Shown here: piece by piece, positions 21,866 to 36,900 of the stretch
How positions within the stretch are numbered: the first letter of the stretch is position 1
Layout of the letters: each line of letters starts with the position of its first letter
From: Clostridia bacterium
GTDB lineage: Bacteria; Bacillota; Clostridia; Christensenellales; UBA1242
Length of the DNA stretch: 48,224 bases
Reading direction: 5' to 3'
Assembly: GCA_017938505.1 (NCBI GenBank)
Contig: JAGBBH010000025.1
Span: 1 to 48,224, forward strand
Notes under the pieces: generated by a model
Told to the model about the DNA's origin: nothing
Seen by the model: the letters and a program-made list of their open reading frames with translations, nothing else
Database searches by the model: none
Program-made: the position numbers and the translations under genes

Positions 21866-21932
21866 GTATATTGAGAATTTTAGCAATTTAAGTCCAGAAG
21901 AAAAAACCAAAAAAAATAAGGAGAGAAATTTT

Positions 21933-24900
21933 ATGGATAATTTCAGACGCAAATTGGGACTTTATGTGGTGGCATTCTTTTGTATGCTCACCTCAGCGTT
22001 CGGAATTGGAGTTAGTTTGACACCTCAAACGAGTGTGCCATCTTTTTCCGTTTCTGAGAACGACAACACAGTTGAAGGAGGAGAAGAGCAAGAGGAAGAA
22101 ATTTCTTCAAATGCTCAAGCCGCTGTTAAAGCTGGAAGCAATAGCGACCTCTATATCACTTCAACAACAGCTTTGACATCGGGGAACAGTTATTCGTTCT
22201 ACAACTGTATCTTCAATTTGTCGAGTTCAAGTGCAGTTTTCTCTGGAGGGGCATCAAGCATCACGATGCAAGACTGTATCATTTTGAACACGTCAACTTG
22301 GGGACTTTCTCCAACAACATTGACAAATGTTTATTCCGAGGCTGCTTTGACAGGAGCAACAAGATTGTCAGATGTTGAAACGAAGTTGAAAGATGTTCGT
22401 TTCTTGGCTGCTCAATCTTATGGTGGGACATCATATTGGACAGGTGCTTGGGATTTTGCAAACACTTGGGTTTATGTTGCACAGGTTCACCCTAACTACT
22501 CTACAGGAAGTGAAAGCGCATCATACTCTCTTGCTATTCCTACAACATATGCATATTTGGGTTGGACTCCAGCTGGTCCATCAGGATATTATCGTGTTAC
22601 AGCACACTACAATGTTGAAGGTAGCACTGATGCATATCGTATTTATTTCAGCACATCAAACACTTCTGCAACTTTGAACAGAGGAACTATTTTCTCTCGT
22701 CCAGGTTATTCAAACAAGTGGGCATATTCTGCAGATGGTCAAGGTCAAAGTTCAATCACTATTGCGTCTGGTGGTGATATCTATGCAATTTGGGAACCTG
22801 CGGTTTATACAATCAGTTTCAATCAAAATAGTGGGTCTGGTGGACAAACAAGTGCTATATATTTGAAGTATGGCACAGGATTCTATTCTTCATTTAACTC
22901 TACTTCATATACAGTGAGTGGGGCTGTTTCTACAGTTACCCCTCCAACAAGAACTGGTTATACATTTAAAGGTTATTACACAGCAGCTTCTGGCGGAACT
23001 CAAATAACAAATGGGGCTGCTTCATATAACTCAACAACGCCAGTTTCAATTCTTTCTGGAAAGACAACATTCACAACATCAAACACGACATTGTATGCAC
23101 AATGGACAGTACATACATATACAATTTCATTCAATGGAAATGGTCATACAAGTGGAAGCACAGCAAGTGTTACTGCAACATATAATTCTACGAGAAGTTT
23201 GACGGCAAACGGCTTTGCAAAAACTGGACACACTTTTGTTGGTTGGGCAACAAGTTCTACTGGGTCAGTTGCATATGCAAACGGTGCAACATTGACTGCG
23301 GCACAAGTTAACTCTCATTACAGTTCGGTTGGCAGTGGTGGAACATTGACACTCTATGCAAAATGGACTGCAAACACCGTTGCTGTTACATTGAACGGAA
23401 ACAGCGGAACTCCAACACATTCTATGGTATATATTACTTATGGAACTAAGAATATATATGCTTCTAGAACTGGTTCGGCTTTGCCTTATGCTGGAAGTGG
23501 TTCAACAATCGCACCAAAGGCAAGCAGGTCATACTATACATTTAATGGTTTCTACACTGCGGCATCTGGTGGCACACAAATTATTAATGCAAATGGTGCG
23601 TTAGTTTCTAACTCAACCTACACTGCAGATGGAACAACTCTCTATGCACAATGGACAGGAAATACAATTACATTGACACTTGACCATAATGGTGGGTCGA
23701 GTTCAATGTCAAAGGTATATTTTAAGTACGGAACAAACACATTCTACAGCGACTCGGCTTGTGCAACAACAATCACAAAGGTTCCGGTTCCAACAAAAAC
23801 GGGTTACACTTATGTTCAATATAACGGTGATGGAACACAAGGTGGAACAGCTGGAGAAAGGTATATTTATACAGACGGAACATTTGCAAGCGACCTTTGC
23901 ACGGACATTCATGCAAATGCAACACTTACTGCACAATGGAATGTGAATACATATACAATCACTCTCAATCAAAACGGTGCGACAACAAACGGAACAGCAA
24001 GTGTTACGGCGACTTATGGCAGTGCGTCTTTAAGTTCTGGAATTACAAATCCAAGAAAAACGGGTTATACATTTGCAGGTTGGACATCTGCTCAAAATGG
24101 TTCAACGGTTGTTATCAACACGAGTGGTGCATTGGTTGCGAGCATTTCTGGTTACACAAACTCAAGCAGACAATGGACAAAAGATGGTGGAACAACACTT
24201 TATGCAAAATGGACAACAAATTCTTACACTGTTACAGCAAATGCAAATGGCGGAACAATTTCTACAACAGATGGTTGGTCTGGAACAGGTGCAAGTGCAA
24301 CAAAGTCAGTGGCTTACAATTCAACTTATGGCACATTGCCATCAGTAACAAGAACGGGTTACACATTCAACGGTTGGTATGACAAGAAAGACATTATGAA
24401 CTTTAACACAGCTTCTTGGAACGATGTGGTTGATTATAATGCAGGCACGGTTCGTTCAAACAAAGAAGGTTGGAACGGCTGGTGTGTTGGTTATTTGAAA
24501 AATCTTGGAATGGTTTCTGGAAAGAAATATACTCTTGAATTTTGGATTAAACTTGATGCGTCAAGCGGAACTATGCCAATGTCTACAAATACATGCTTTA
24601 TCAATGACAGCACAAGCGGAACATTTAATTCAATTGGAAATGTTACAACTTCTTGGCAAAAACTTTCAGCAACATTTACATATACTCCTGTTTCTAGTGG
24701 AAATTATGTAAATGACTCCCTTCACATTTATCCTTCATTGAATAACGGATCGGGATTGGAAGTTATTGTTAAAGGATTTAGATTGCTTGAAACTGATTCT
24801 TCTGTAAAGGTTGAAGCAACAACAACAATGACATCTGCGGCAGACCATACAATTACAGCAAGTTGGACTGCAAACACTGTAAATCTCACTTTGAACGGGA

Positions 24901-27900
24901 ATGATGTTAAGGAAAACAATGGTTCAACAACAGCGACAATTGGTGGAACATCAAATTCAAAAACAGTTTCTGTTACTTATGACACAACAAAGAGTGTTTC
25001 TGTTGCAAGCAGAACGGGTTACTCTTTTAAAGGTTACTACACTGCAAAAACAGGCGGAACTCAAGTTGTAAACTCAAGTGGAAATTTTGTTGCAAGTGTT
25101 TCTGGTTATACAAACTCAAGCGGTGCTTGGGCAAAAGAATCTGCAACAACGCTCTATGCTCAATGGACTGCTGGTACATATACAATCACACTCAATCAAA
25201 ACAGCGCAACAACAAATGGGACAACAAGTGTTACTGCAACTTTTGATAGTGCGACACTTGCAACTATCACTGCTCCAAAAAGAACGGGTTACACATTTGG
25301 TGGCTGGTCAACAGCATCAAGCGGTGGAACAGTTGTTATCAACACAAGTGGTGCCTTTGCTGCGAGCATTTCTGGTTATACAGATTCAAGTTCAAGATGG
25401 ATTAAGGCTGGAACAGCAACACTTTATGCAAAATGGACAGCAAACACAGTTAAGGTTACTTTGAACGCAAATAAGCCTGGTTCTTCAACAGTTTCTCAAA
25501 GTTACTCTACTATATATGTAACATATAATACTAAGAATATGTATTCTTCTAGAAGTGGCTCTGCTTATCCATATACAGCAGGCACATCAATCAGTGATGC
25601 AATAGCAAGTTGCACGGGTTACACATTCAACGGGTACTATACAGCAACTTCTGGTGGAACGCAAATCATAAATGCAAGTGGTGCGTTGGTTTCAAACTGG
25701 ACAACAAATGCGGCAGACGGTCAAAATCTTTATGCTCAATGGACAGTTAAATCTTACACAGTAACTGCAAATGCAAATGGGGGAACAATTCCAACAACAA
25801 GTGGTTGGACGGTTGCTTCTGGTGGTGGAAGTGCAACAAGAAGTGCAGATTGTAATTATGATGCGGCTATGGGGAACGATACATTGCCAGAGCCAACAAG
25901 GGCAGGTTATGATTTCAAGGGTTGGTATAACAACAGTTCGTTTACAACACAAGTTACTGCAAGTTCAACGCTTACAACTTCAAATGCAACAATTTCAGGA
26001 ACTTCTGCAACAATCTATGCAAAATGGACAGAGCATGTCTATACTCTTTCATTTGACGCAAATGGTGGAAGTGTTGCTCCTGAATCAATGACAATTGCAT
26101 ATAAAGCAACGGTAAGTTTGCCAGAATTTACTACATTGTCAAAGACAGGTTACACATTCGCTCATTGGCTTATTGGAAGCACTCAAATTAAGACTGGAGA
26201 TATTTGGAATTACACAGCAAACCAAACAGCAGTTGCTCAATGGACAGCAAACCCATATACATTGACATTGAACGCAAACAGCGGAACGATTTCAGCAAGT
26301 TCAGGAAATTGGACCGGTTCTGGTTCCTCTGTTACAAAATCTGTAACATATAACAGTGCAATTGGAACAATTCCAACTTCTTCAAACATTTCAAGAACAG
26401 GTTACACATTTGGTGGTTGGAAGATTAGTTCAACAACAATCACATCTTCAACAACTTGGACTTATGCATCTAACCAAACTGCAACTGCTCAATGGACTGC
26501 AAATACTGTTTCAATAACATTGAACGGAAACAAGGGTAGTGGTTCTTCGAGTGTTTCTCAAACATATTCAACAATTTATGTAACTTATGGAACGAAGAAT
26601 GTTTACTCTGCAAGAACTGGTTCTGCACTCCCTTATGCAGGAAGTGGTTCAACGGTTTCTCCAAAGGCAAGCAGAACTGGTTACACATTCAAAGGTTACT
26701 ACACAGCTGCAAGTGGCGGAACTCAAATCATCAATGCAAGCGGTGCATTTGTAAACAACTCAACTTATTCGGCAGACGGGACAACTCTCTATGCTCAATG
26801 GAGTGCGATTGAATATATGGTCCAAGCGCTTGCTGAGGGAGGAGTGTTCCCTGAGAACAATGGTTGGACTTATGATAGTGATGATGTTGCAATAACATAT
26901 ATCAATTATGATGAGGCGTTTGGAACTTTGCCTACTGCAACATACACAGGTTATTATTTGGCAGGTTGGTATAACAACTATGCTGGAACTACAAAAATTT
27001 CAACAACATCAACTTTGACAACATCAACGGCTGATTTTTCTAGTGGAACTCCTACTATCTATGCTAAATGGACGCCAATCACGGTTACAATCACACTTGA
27101 TGCGACAACAAATGGCGGAACTTTGTCAGGTTCAACTCCTGTTTATGCTCAATATGATAAGAGTGGACTCTATTCAAACTCTACTCTTGCAACTTCAACA
27201 AGTCCAAAAGCAACAAAAACTGGACACACATTCAAGGGTTGGTTTACTTCTGCAACTGGTGGAACTCAAATAATCGACGGAAATGGTTCAGTTCTTGCAA
27301 CAAACAACTGGTATTCTCATTCATCTGTAAGTGGAAGCAGTGCAACATTGAAACTTTATGCTCAATTTACAACATTAAGTTACACAATCTATGCAACAAT
27401 GGGTGATGCAGATGGTTGGGCTTCAACCGCAAATTGGACGCAAGAAACTTCAGGAACTTACAATGGTTCACTTTCTAAATCTGTTGCATACGGCAGTGCT
27501 TATGGCACATTGCCAACACCATACAGAAATGGTTACACTTTTAAAGGCTGGTTTACGGCAGCAAGTGGCGGAACTCAAGTAACATCTTCAACAACTTTGA
27601 CTTCTGCATCAACTCAAGTTATCTATTCTCAATGGACTGTTAACACATATACAATCACATACGACTTGGACGGCGGTGCGTGGGCGTCTGGTTACGCTCC
27701 TGTAACATCATATAAAACAACAGACACTTCAACTTTGCCAACAGCAACAAATGTTGTGAAAACTGGGTATTCTGTAGACTTTTGGCTTTGTGAATGTGGC
27801 GAAGATGGGAATTGGAATAACGGCGTTCCTGACACGGTGTATGGAATGTATGGAGATGTAACGATTAGGGCGAGTTGGTATGTGCATACTATTCCTCTTG

Positions 27901-30900
27901 ACTTTAATCTAAATGATGTGAATCAAGGTAATGGTTCGACTGAGGCGACGTTGTATAACGGGGGTAATGCAGCTTTTGGTGATGAATATTTTACTGTTGA
28001 CTATGACGGCAATGTTATTTTTGAATATACGTATTGGCTTGATGCTTCTCCAACGGCTTTAAGAGACGGTTATACATTCAACGGATTCTATACAAAGGCG
28101 AATGGCGGAAATAAAGTTATTAATGCTGACGGAACAATGGTTGGTCCTTGGACTGTGGAATTGACAGGGGTTTCTTCGGGAACTGCAACACTCTATGCAC
28201 AATGGACACCACGCACTTACACACTCACAGCAAACGCAAATGGTGGTTCGATTGCAACAACAAGTGGTTGGACAGGAACAGGCACAACTGCAACAAAGAC
28301 GGTAACTTTTGATGCGGCTGTAGGAACGCTTCCAACAACTGAAACAGTAACAAGAACAGGTTACACTCTTGCTGGTTGGTACACTGCTGACCTTGCAGAC
28401 AATGCAAGCACAAGTGGAAAAACACAAATCACAACAGCAAGCAAGGCAACAACAGCAGGCAACTGGACAATTTTTGCTTACTGGACATCAAACAACTATA
28501 AAATTACATTAAATTCAAATTATGAAGATATGACAGGTTATGGCACAGGTGCTGTAACTGCTGGAACATCTGCAATTTGGGAAAAATATGGCGTGAATTG
28601 GTATTCTGACAATGCAGGAACAATCACTACATCAACAATTTCTTCAATTTCTGCTCCAACTAGAGTGGGATACTCTTTCGGCGGATTCTTTACAGGGAAG
28701 AATGGTGCTGGAACACAAATCATTACAAACACAGGTGCAATTGTTTCTGGAAAGACAACTCAATTCACAAGCAACAACACAATCTATGCTTATTGGACTG
28801 CTAACAAATTCAAAGTTACTATGAATATGAATCTTCCAGCAAGCTATCCACAAGCAATCAGCACAAATGTGCCAAATGATGGAAACAACTATTATGTTCA
28901 AGCACAATATGGCACATCAACACTCTATGGTTCTGGAACATCTGCAATCGTTCCAAACGCAAGTTTGAAGGCTTATGATTTCGGTGGTTGGTACACTGAT
29001 GCAACAAGTGGCAATTTGCTTATTGGAACAGACGGAAAGCTTAGAGCAAATGTTTCTGGATATACTGATGCAAATGGAATCTGGACAAGAAGCAGTGTTG
29101 CAACAGTTTATGCTAGATGGACTGTTCACACATATACAATCACATATAAAAACAATGGCGGAACTTTCTCAACAGGTGAAGCTTCTGAAAAGAAAGTTAC
29201 ATACAACTACAACAACGCTCTCACAATTCTTGGCGATGCAGCTGTTACAAAAACTGGTTACAACTTGGCTTGGTCTGTTGCCGCTGGAGATGTAGAGACT
29301 GTTTGGAAAAACTATCAAACATCAAACCTTGCTGCAGGACACACATTCGCTGCAAACACTATGTATGGTGATGTAACATTGAATGCTCAATGGACTGCTG
29401 CAACAAGCGATATTACTCTTGAACTTTACACAACAGGCGAAGGTCAAGCGTATAGCAAACACAGAGTTACTTTTGACAACGCTGTTGGAAACTTGGGAAG
29501 TGCAAATTCAACTTCAACAGGTGTAACTTCAACAGTTGCTGGTCAAAACATTGCTTGGAAAGTTGGTTACACATTCCAAGGATACTTCACTTCTGCAAAT
29601 GGTGGCGGAACAAAAGTTTTTGATGCAAACGGAAATGTTTTGGCTGCAGTTGTTACAAGCGGAAGCACAACTACAACTTGGACTGCTTCAAACGGAACTG
29701 ATATCGTTTGGAAACACCCTGAAACAGAAGACGGAAAAGTTTTCAAATTGTATGCTTACTTCACTCCAAATCAATACGATTTGACAGTTAACCTTGGCAC
29801 AGGCGTTGCTTCTGTTGGGGTTAAACTTGGAAGTGGAAGTGTTACAACTTACACAGCAAACACAACAGTTAAAGTTGCTTATGACACAGTGGTAACTTTG
29901 TCTGCAACTGCAAGTGCTGGTTACTCAATCGGCAAATTCGTAAATGGTTCAAATGCAGAAGTTGGTTCTGTAGGTTCTCACGGATTTACATTCCAATCAA
30001 CAAGTGCGTTGACATTTACAGCAAAAGCAACTGCTCAACAAGTTGCTTACACATTGAAATATAGGTTGGAACAAGCTGACGGTTCTTATGGTGATGCTTA
30101 CACTGTTTCGGGACTTAAAGCAACAACAGACACCTATATTACTCTTTCTGCGCTTCAATCTTCAGTGGCAAGTTCGGCTGGAAGTCTTTTGAATGGTTAT
30201 GCTTACGGAAGTTATGAAAGTGCAACTCCAGCGGTTGACGAAAGCAAAGGCTTAAAAATCAACGGAAACGGAACAACAACAATCACTTTGAAATATGATT
30301 TGGTAACTTACACAATCACTTATGCTGGTCTTACAATACCTTCATCTACAGATTCTAATACAATAGTTTCTTATACTGTGCTTGACACGGTAACAATCGA
30401 TGGAGATCTTTATGTTTTTAATGAAGAAATGTATTATATAGAAACATGGGATTATATTGAGTCTTATACGGTGGCAAGCAATGTTGGAAATTGGTCTGGC
30501 AACTACACGCCTGGACAAGAACTCTCTGGAATGTATGGAAATGTTACACTTAATCCTAATTTAGAGCATATTTGGTGGTGGGTTGAACTTACTCCTACAA
30601 ATGCTGACGAGGGTAAAGAAGGAACAACCATTTTCTGGGCACAATATAACGGAGAGTCTTGGATATTCTGCGAAGATGATGGAACTGGAAATGCACCAAA
30701 TGAAAGCAAGCAAATAACAAAGATTGAAGTTCCTCAAAGAACGGGATATAAGTTCGGTGGGTATTTAGATTATTATACGGATTATGATGTCGTTTTCGCC
30801 GATGGAACAATTGTTACAAATAATAACAATGATAATTTAGGGTCTGCTGTAGATTTTTGGATCAATAGTGTGGCAGATTATTATAATGATTCTAAACAAT

Positions 30901-33900
30901 TCTTGAATAGTTGTTCCGGTGATTTGTGGACTGCAAACGAATACACATTCGCATACAACCCAACAACTGGAAGTGGAACAATTGCAAATCAAACAGACAA
31001 GGCATACACAACGAATGTAACATTGTCTGATGGAACTGGTTTCTCTAAAACGGGTTACACGCTTTCTGGTTGGTCACTCACTAATGGCGCAAGCACAGTT
31101 TCTTACAACCTTGGACAATCTTATTCAGTTAGTGCATTGGCAACTGCTGCAGGAGTTCATCAAGCAGCAAATGGAAGGGATGATGTAACAATCAATCTCT
31201 ATGCAGTTTGGACACCAAACACATATACAATCACATTGAACGGAAACGGTGGAAGTGTGAAGTCTGTTTCAGGACTTTCTGCACTTACAAACTCATCAAA
31301 TGTTCTTACAGCAACTTATGACACACAAGGAACATTTACAGCAGCTCTTACAAGAACTGGTTATACCTTTGAGGGTTGGTCAACAAGTGCAACAGAAGTT
31401 GTTGCAACAACAGGATTGACAAACGGAAGCATCACTGGTTCTGCCGGAAATTATACATCAACATCAACAAAGGTTTTGAATCTTGCTCCAAGCGGAAATA
31501 TCAATTTGTATGCAGTTTGGACTGCTGACCTTGTTGTTGTAACTCTCAATCTTAACGACAGCACAGAAAGCAATGGTTCAACCGTTGCTGGAGTTGTTGC
31601 TGGTGCAACGATTGCAGATAACAAAGTTTATGTTGCTTATGATGCAAAAACATACGCAACAGAAAACACTCAAAAGGTTTATGCAACAAACAACTACAAC
31701 GGAACAATTATCACTCCAACAGCTCAAAGAAATGGATATAAGTTCAATGGTTGGTTTACAGCAAAAACTGGCGGAACACAAATCTTTAACAATGCTGGTC
31801 AATTGGTTAAAGATTGGACTGTTGCAAATGTAGGCACTGGTGCAGACATTTCTGCAACACTCTATGCTCAATGGGTGGCAAACACATATACAATCACATA
31901 CAACAAAAATCACAGCGGAAGCACAGATACTTACGCTGACACAACAAAGGCAACTTTCGACAAGGGATATACTGTATTGTCGAAAGAGGCTTGTTCATTC
32001 AATGTTACTGGTTGGACTTTTGGTGGTTGGGCAACAACTGCAAATGGAAGTGCTTCATATCAACCAGATTCAACTTTGACATTGAACAATTCTAACTTTA
32101 ATTCAATTTCAGGAACAACATACAATCTTTATGCGGTTTGGACAGTAAACTCTTACACTGTAACTTATGATGCAAACGATGCAAATTATCAAGGAACAGC
32201 AACACTTCTTACTGGCAAATCAAAAACACAAACTTACACATATACAGCAGTTGTTGACACAACAACTCGTTATTCAAGAACTGGTTATGCTTTTGCAAGT
32301 TGGAACACAAATGCTGACGGTTCAGGAACAACAATTGCAAGCAACGCAACTGGTCTTGTTGCTGCAGATGGTGGAACAATTACACTCTACGCAATCTGGA
32401 CTGCTGGAAATGTAAACTATAAAGTTGTTCATATGACACAAACAATTGCGGCTGCAATTAGCGGAGTTACAACATTCTCAACTTCTGCACCTACAACAAA
32501 CTACTCAATTTCTTCAGAAGAATCAAAAACTGCAGCAAGCAATACAACAATTACTTCAACTCAAATCAATGGCTTCTATAAGACATTGACAGGATTTACA
32601 AAATTGAACTCTGCTTCAACTCACGAATATGTTGTTCAAGCAGACAGTTCAATGATTATCTATTTGCTCTACACAAGAGACTATGCTGATGTTTCAGTTG
32701 AAATTGGAACTGGCATTGCAAGTGTAACAGCAACAACTGCAGATAGAACTTTGTCAGGAACTTTGGCAAGTTCAACAATGACCTACTCAAAAGTCTTCTT
32801 TGGTGAGTCGGTTACTCTTTCTGCGGCACTTAAAGCTGGTTACGAAAGTGCGAAATTTGAAATTGTAGATGGTCTTGCGGCAGCAAACTTCTCAAACAAC
32901 AACTTCTCAATGCCTGATAATGCTGTTGAATTTACAGTTTCAGCAACACCAAAACAAGTTCCTTATGCAGTGAACATCTATTTGCAAAATGTTGATGGAA
33001 CATACAACAGTGAAGCAAGTGAAGTTATTTCAACAAACTTGACAGCAACAACTGACACAGAAGTTACTGTTGAAACAACAATCTATGCAAAAAGTGGATT
33101 CTCATTTGACACTTCTGCAAGCAATGTTCTTACTCAAACAATCAAGGGTGATGGTTCAACTGTTTATAAACTCTACTTCAAGAGAAATTCTTACACCTTG
33201 ACGCTTAAGTATGAAGATGGAATTGCTGCTGGTGGAATTGAAGCAACTCCTGACACAACAATAACAAAGGTTTATGGGGATACAACAACTGTTGCGGATC
33301 CAGTTAGACCAGGATTTGCTTTCACAGGCTGGACAAAGAGTGCAACTTTCACAGGAACACTTGATGGAACAACTTACACATTTGGTTACACAAATGACAC
33401 ATTGACAGCAACTTGGCTTGAAAATACATATACAATCACATTTGCCACTGTTGGTGGAACAGAATTCGAAGATCAATCTTACACAGCGTTGACTTATGAT
33501 TTCAATGTAACTCCATACATTCCAACAAAAGCAGGCTACACATTCGAAGGTTATACGGTTGCTTGGGCAGATAATGACCATTCCGCAACATTGCCAACAA
33601 TATATAGTGCTGGTGGTGGTGGTCACTATATTATGGAATTTGGTTTTGGTTGTTATGGAGACCTTGTTCTTACAGCAAATTGGGAAATTATAAACTATAC
33701 AATTGAATATCCATTTGCCGTGGGAGTTCTTCCAGAAGGAAAGACAAATCCAACAACATTTAATGTTGAAATGGATCCAATTACACTCAACAATCCAACA
33801 AGAACTGGATATAAATTCTTGGGTTGGAGCTTTATGAACGGAGGAGGAGCTTTGATGCAAACCCTCGTTCTTAACAAAGAGAATGTTTTGCAATATGCTG

Positions 33901-36900
33901 ACGAAACGGATATCGTGGCAATTGCAGAAAATTGGGAAGCAAACACAATTAAGGTAAACCTCAACTTAAATGACAAGACAAATGGAAATGGTTCAACTGA
34001 AGCAAGATATTTAAAATATGCTGGAACGATATCTAATTATGATGGCTTTGTTGGTTATCTTAACTTCGAGTATGCTGGGGCAGCGCCAGAATATGTTCAA
34101 GCTGCAAGAGATGGTTATAGATTTAATGGTTGGTATTCTTCAGCAACTGGCGGAGAACTTGTTTACACTGGTTCAGACACTGGTGAGACTTGGACCTATG
34201 TTGCTTCTGGGGAAACAACTCTTTACGCACAATGGAGTCCAATTGGTTACACATTGACATTGAATCCAAATGAAGGTAGTGTCGCTACAACAACAATGCC
34301 TGTTGTGTTCGACCAAAAGATTGGAACAATTGCAACTCCAACAAGAGTTGGTTACACATTTGGTGGTTGGTCAATTGACGGAACAGCAATCAATGCTGAC
34401 ACATCTTGGACATATACGACAGACAAAACAGCTGTTGCAAGTTGGACTGCAAACACTGTTTCAGTTACACTTGACAAAAATGCAACAATCAACGGCAGTG
34501 ATGTAACTCTTGACTATACAACAGTTTATGTAACATATAACACTACAAACATCTATGCAAGCAGAACGGGAAGTGCTTATCCTTATGCTGGAAGTGGTGC
34601 AACAATTGCTCCAAAAGCAAGCAGAACAGGTTACACATTCAATGGTTTCTGGACAGCAACAACTGGTGGAACTCAAATTATCAATGCAAATGGTGGTTTG
34701 ACATCTGCTTGGTCATTAAATGCAATTGATGGTCAAGTGCTTTATGCACAATTCATTGCAAACACAGACAACACTGTAACATTCGATTTGACAAATGTTG
34801 AAAAGGGTAGTGGTGCTAGCACAGCAACATCTGGTGCGGTTTACACAGCAACGCTTCAAAATGCAACAGGTTACAGCTTGCCTGACACAATTTCAGTTAC
34901 AGTTGGAGGAAGAACTCTTACGGCTGGAACTCAATACACATATACAATCGCAATTGTTGAAGGAACAGAAAGACAAGTTGCAACAATCACAATCAAAGAA
35001 GGTGTTGTTAATGGCAACATTGTTATCTTTGCAGAAGGTGTTGCAAACAGTTATGTTGTAACAGCAAACTTGAACGGTGGAGAAATTCTCTCTGCTGGAG
35101 AATGGACTGTTGCAGCAAACGGCACAAGTGCAACAAAATCAGTAACTTTTGCAAGTGAATATGGTTACCTTCCAACAGCAACAGATGAAATTTACAGAGC
35201 AGGATATAATTTCGCTGGTTGGTACACAACTTCAACATTTGAAAGTGCTTCTCTTATCACAAGCACATCAAAGGTTGCAACAGCAAATGCTCACACAATC
35301 TATGCAAAATGGGAATCAAAGACAATTGAAGTTACAATCAAGGTTTATGACGGAGATTGGTCAACAAAACTTGATGACGATTGCAGTGAAAGCGGAACAT
35401 ACAAAGTCGGTGATGTTATCTATTTCAACGCTTATGCTTCAATTGAATACACAACGTTCTATAGATGGAGAGAAACTTTAATTCCAAGAGCAGGTGGAGA
35501 GACAACATGGTTATATCAAATGTATAATGGAACAGAACTTGTAGTAACGGAAGATATGACTGAAACTTATTCTCAAATTATATACGAAGCGGTTTCCTCA
35601 TATACATGGGAACACTATTCTGTAACGGATTTGAACAAAGATAACCCTGCCGAAGTTACGGCATCTAAAAATAATGCAAACACTGTCGGAGGTATGGTTT
35701 CAGACAACTATTCTTTTGTTAATCATAATGGTTATTGGGGTAGTGTTGGCAAACATGCGGGAGATACTTGCAACAACACGAAAAAAACGCTAGAAATGTA
35801 TGCTCGTGCAAATGCTGGGTATCACTTCTATGGCTGGTATTTGAAATCAACAACTGCTTCTGGAGATGTTGTGGGCGATGCCAGACTAGTGGCATTGGCA
35901 GAAGACTGTGAAATTGTTGAATCTGCTGAACATGGAACATATTATTCATATCAACACACATTATATAGTGAAACAATGGCAGAAGGAACAAGAGGTGGCG
36001 GACAATTCTTTGCACTCTTCTTGTCAAAAACATACGAAATTGAAATTGATTATGCTGGTGGTGCATTGACAACAGGTTCAAACCCAACATCATATCAAAC
36101 AAAAGATACAAACATCTCACTTCTTGCTCCAACAAGAATCGGCTACACATTTGCTGGTTGGGAACTTGAATGGGCAGGAAGCGAACACAGTGCAACACTT
36201 CCAACATATACAAACACATCAATTGCAACAAACGGAGTAACATATGGAGATATGAAACTCACAGCAAAATGGACAGCAATTGGATATGCGGTTAAATATG
36301 TAGTTGCAGGTGGAACACTTAGTGGAACAACACCACAAAGCTATACAATTGAAAGCACAGAAACACTCAACAGCGTAAGCAGAAATGGATATACATTCCT
36401 TGGCTGGAAGGCAACAGAGGCAGAAGGTTCTTGGACACTTAACAGTCAGTACAAGGCAGGAGCAAGTCTTACAGGACAATATGGCAATGTAACACTTACA
36501 GCAGAGTGGAGTGCAAATGTATATGCAATTACACTTGATGGAAACAAAGGTGAAGGCACAAGTGAAGTTACAACAACCCACAGCACAGTATATGTGGCAT
36601 ATGCAAGTGCAACACTTCATGCAGGAAAAGAAAGCAAGACAAGTGTGGCAGAATATGGATATGAAGTAGTAACAGGCAGTGCAATTAAGCCAACAGCATC
36701 AAGAGATGGATATACATTCCTTGGTTGGTTCAATGGCGAAACAGAAGTAATTTCTGCAGCAGGCGAACTCAAAGCAAACTGGGCAACAACAGCTGGAGCA
36801 GCTCTCAAAGCAAAATGGGATGCAAATTCAGTTAAAGTGTTGTTCAACACAAACATTACGACAAACTATCCAAATGACGAAGCAAGTGTAACACCAACAG

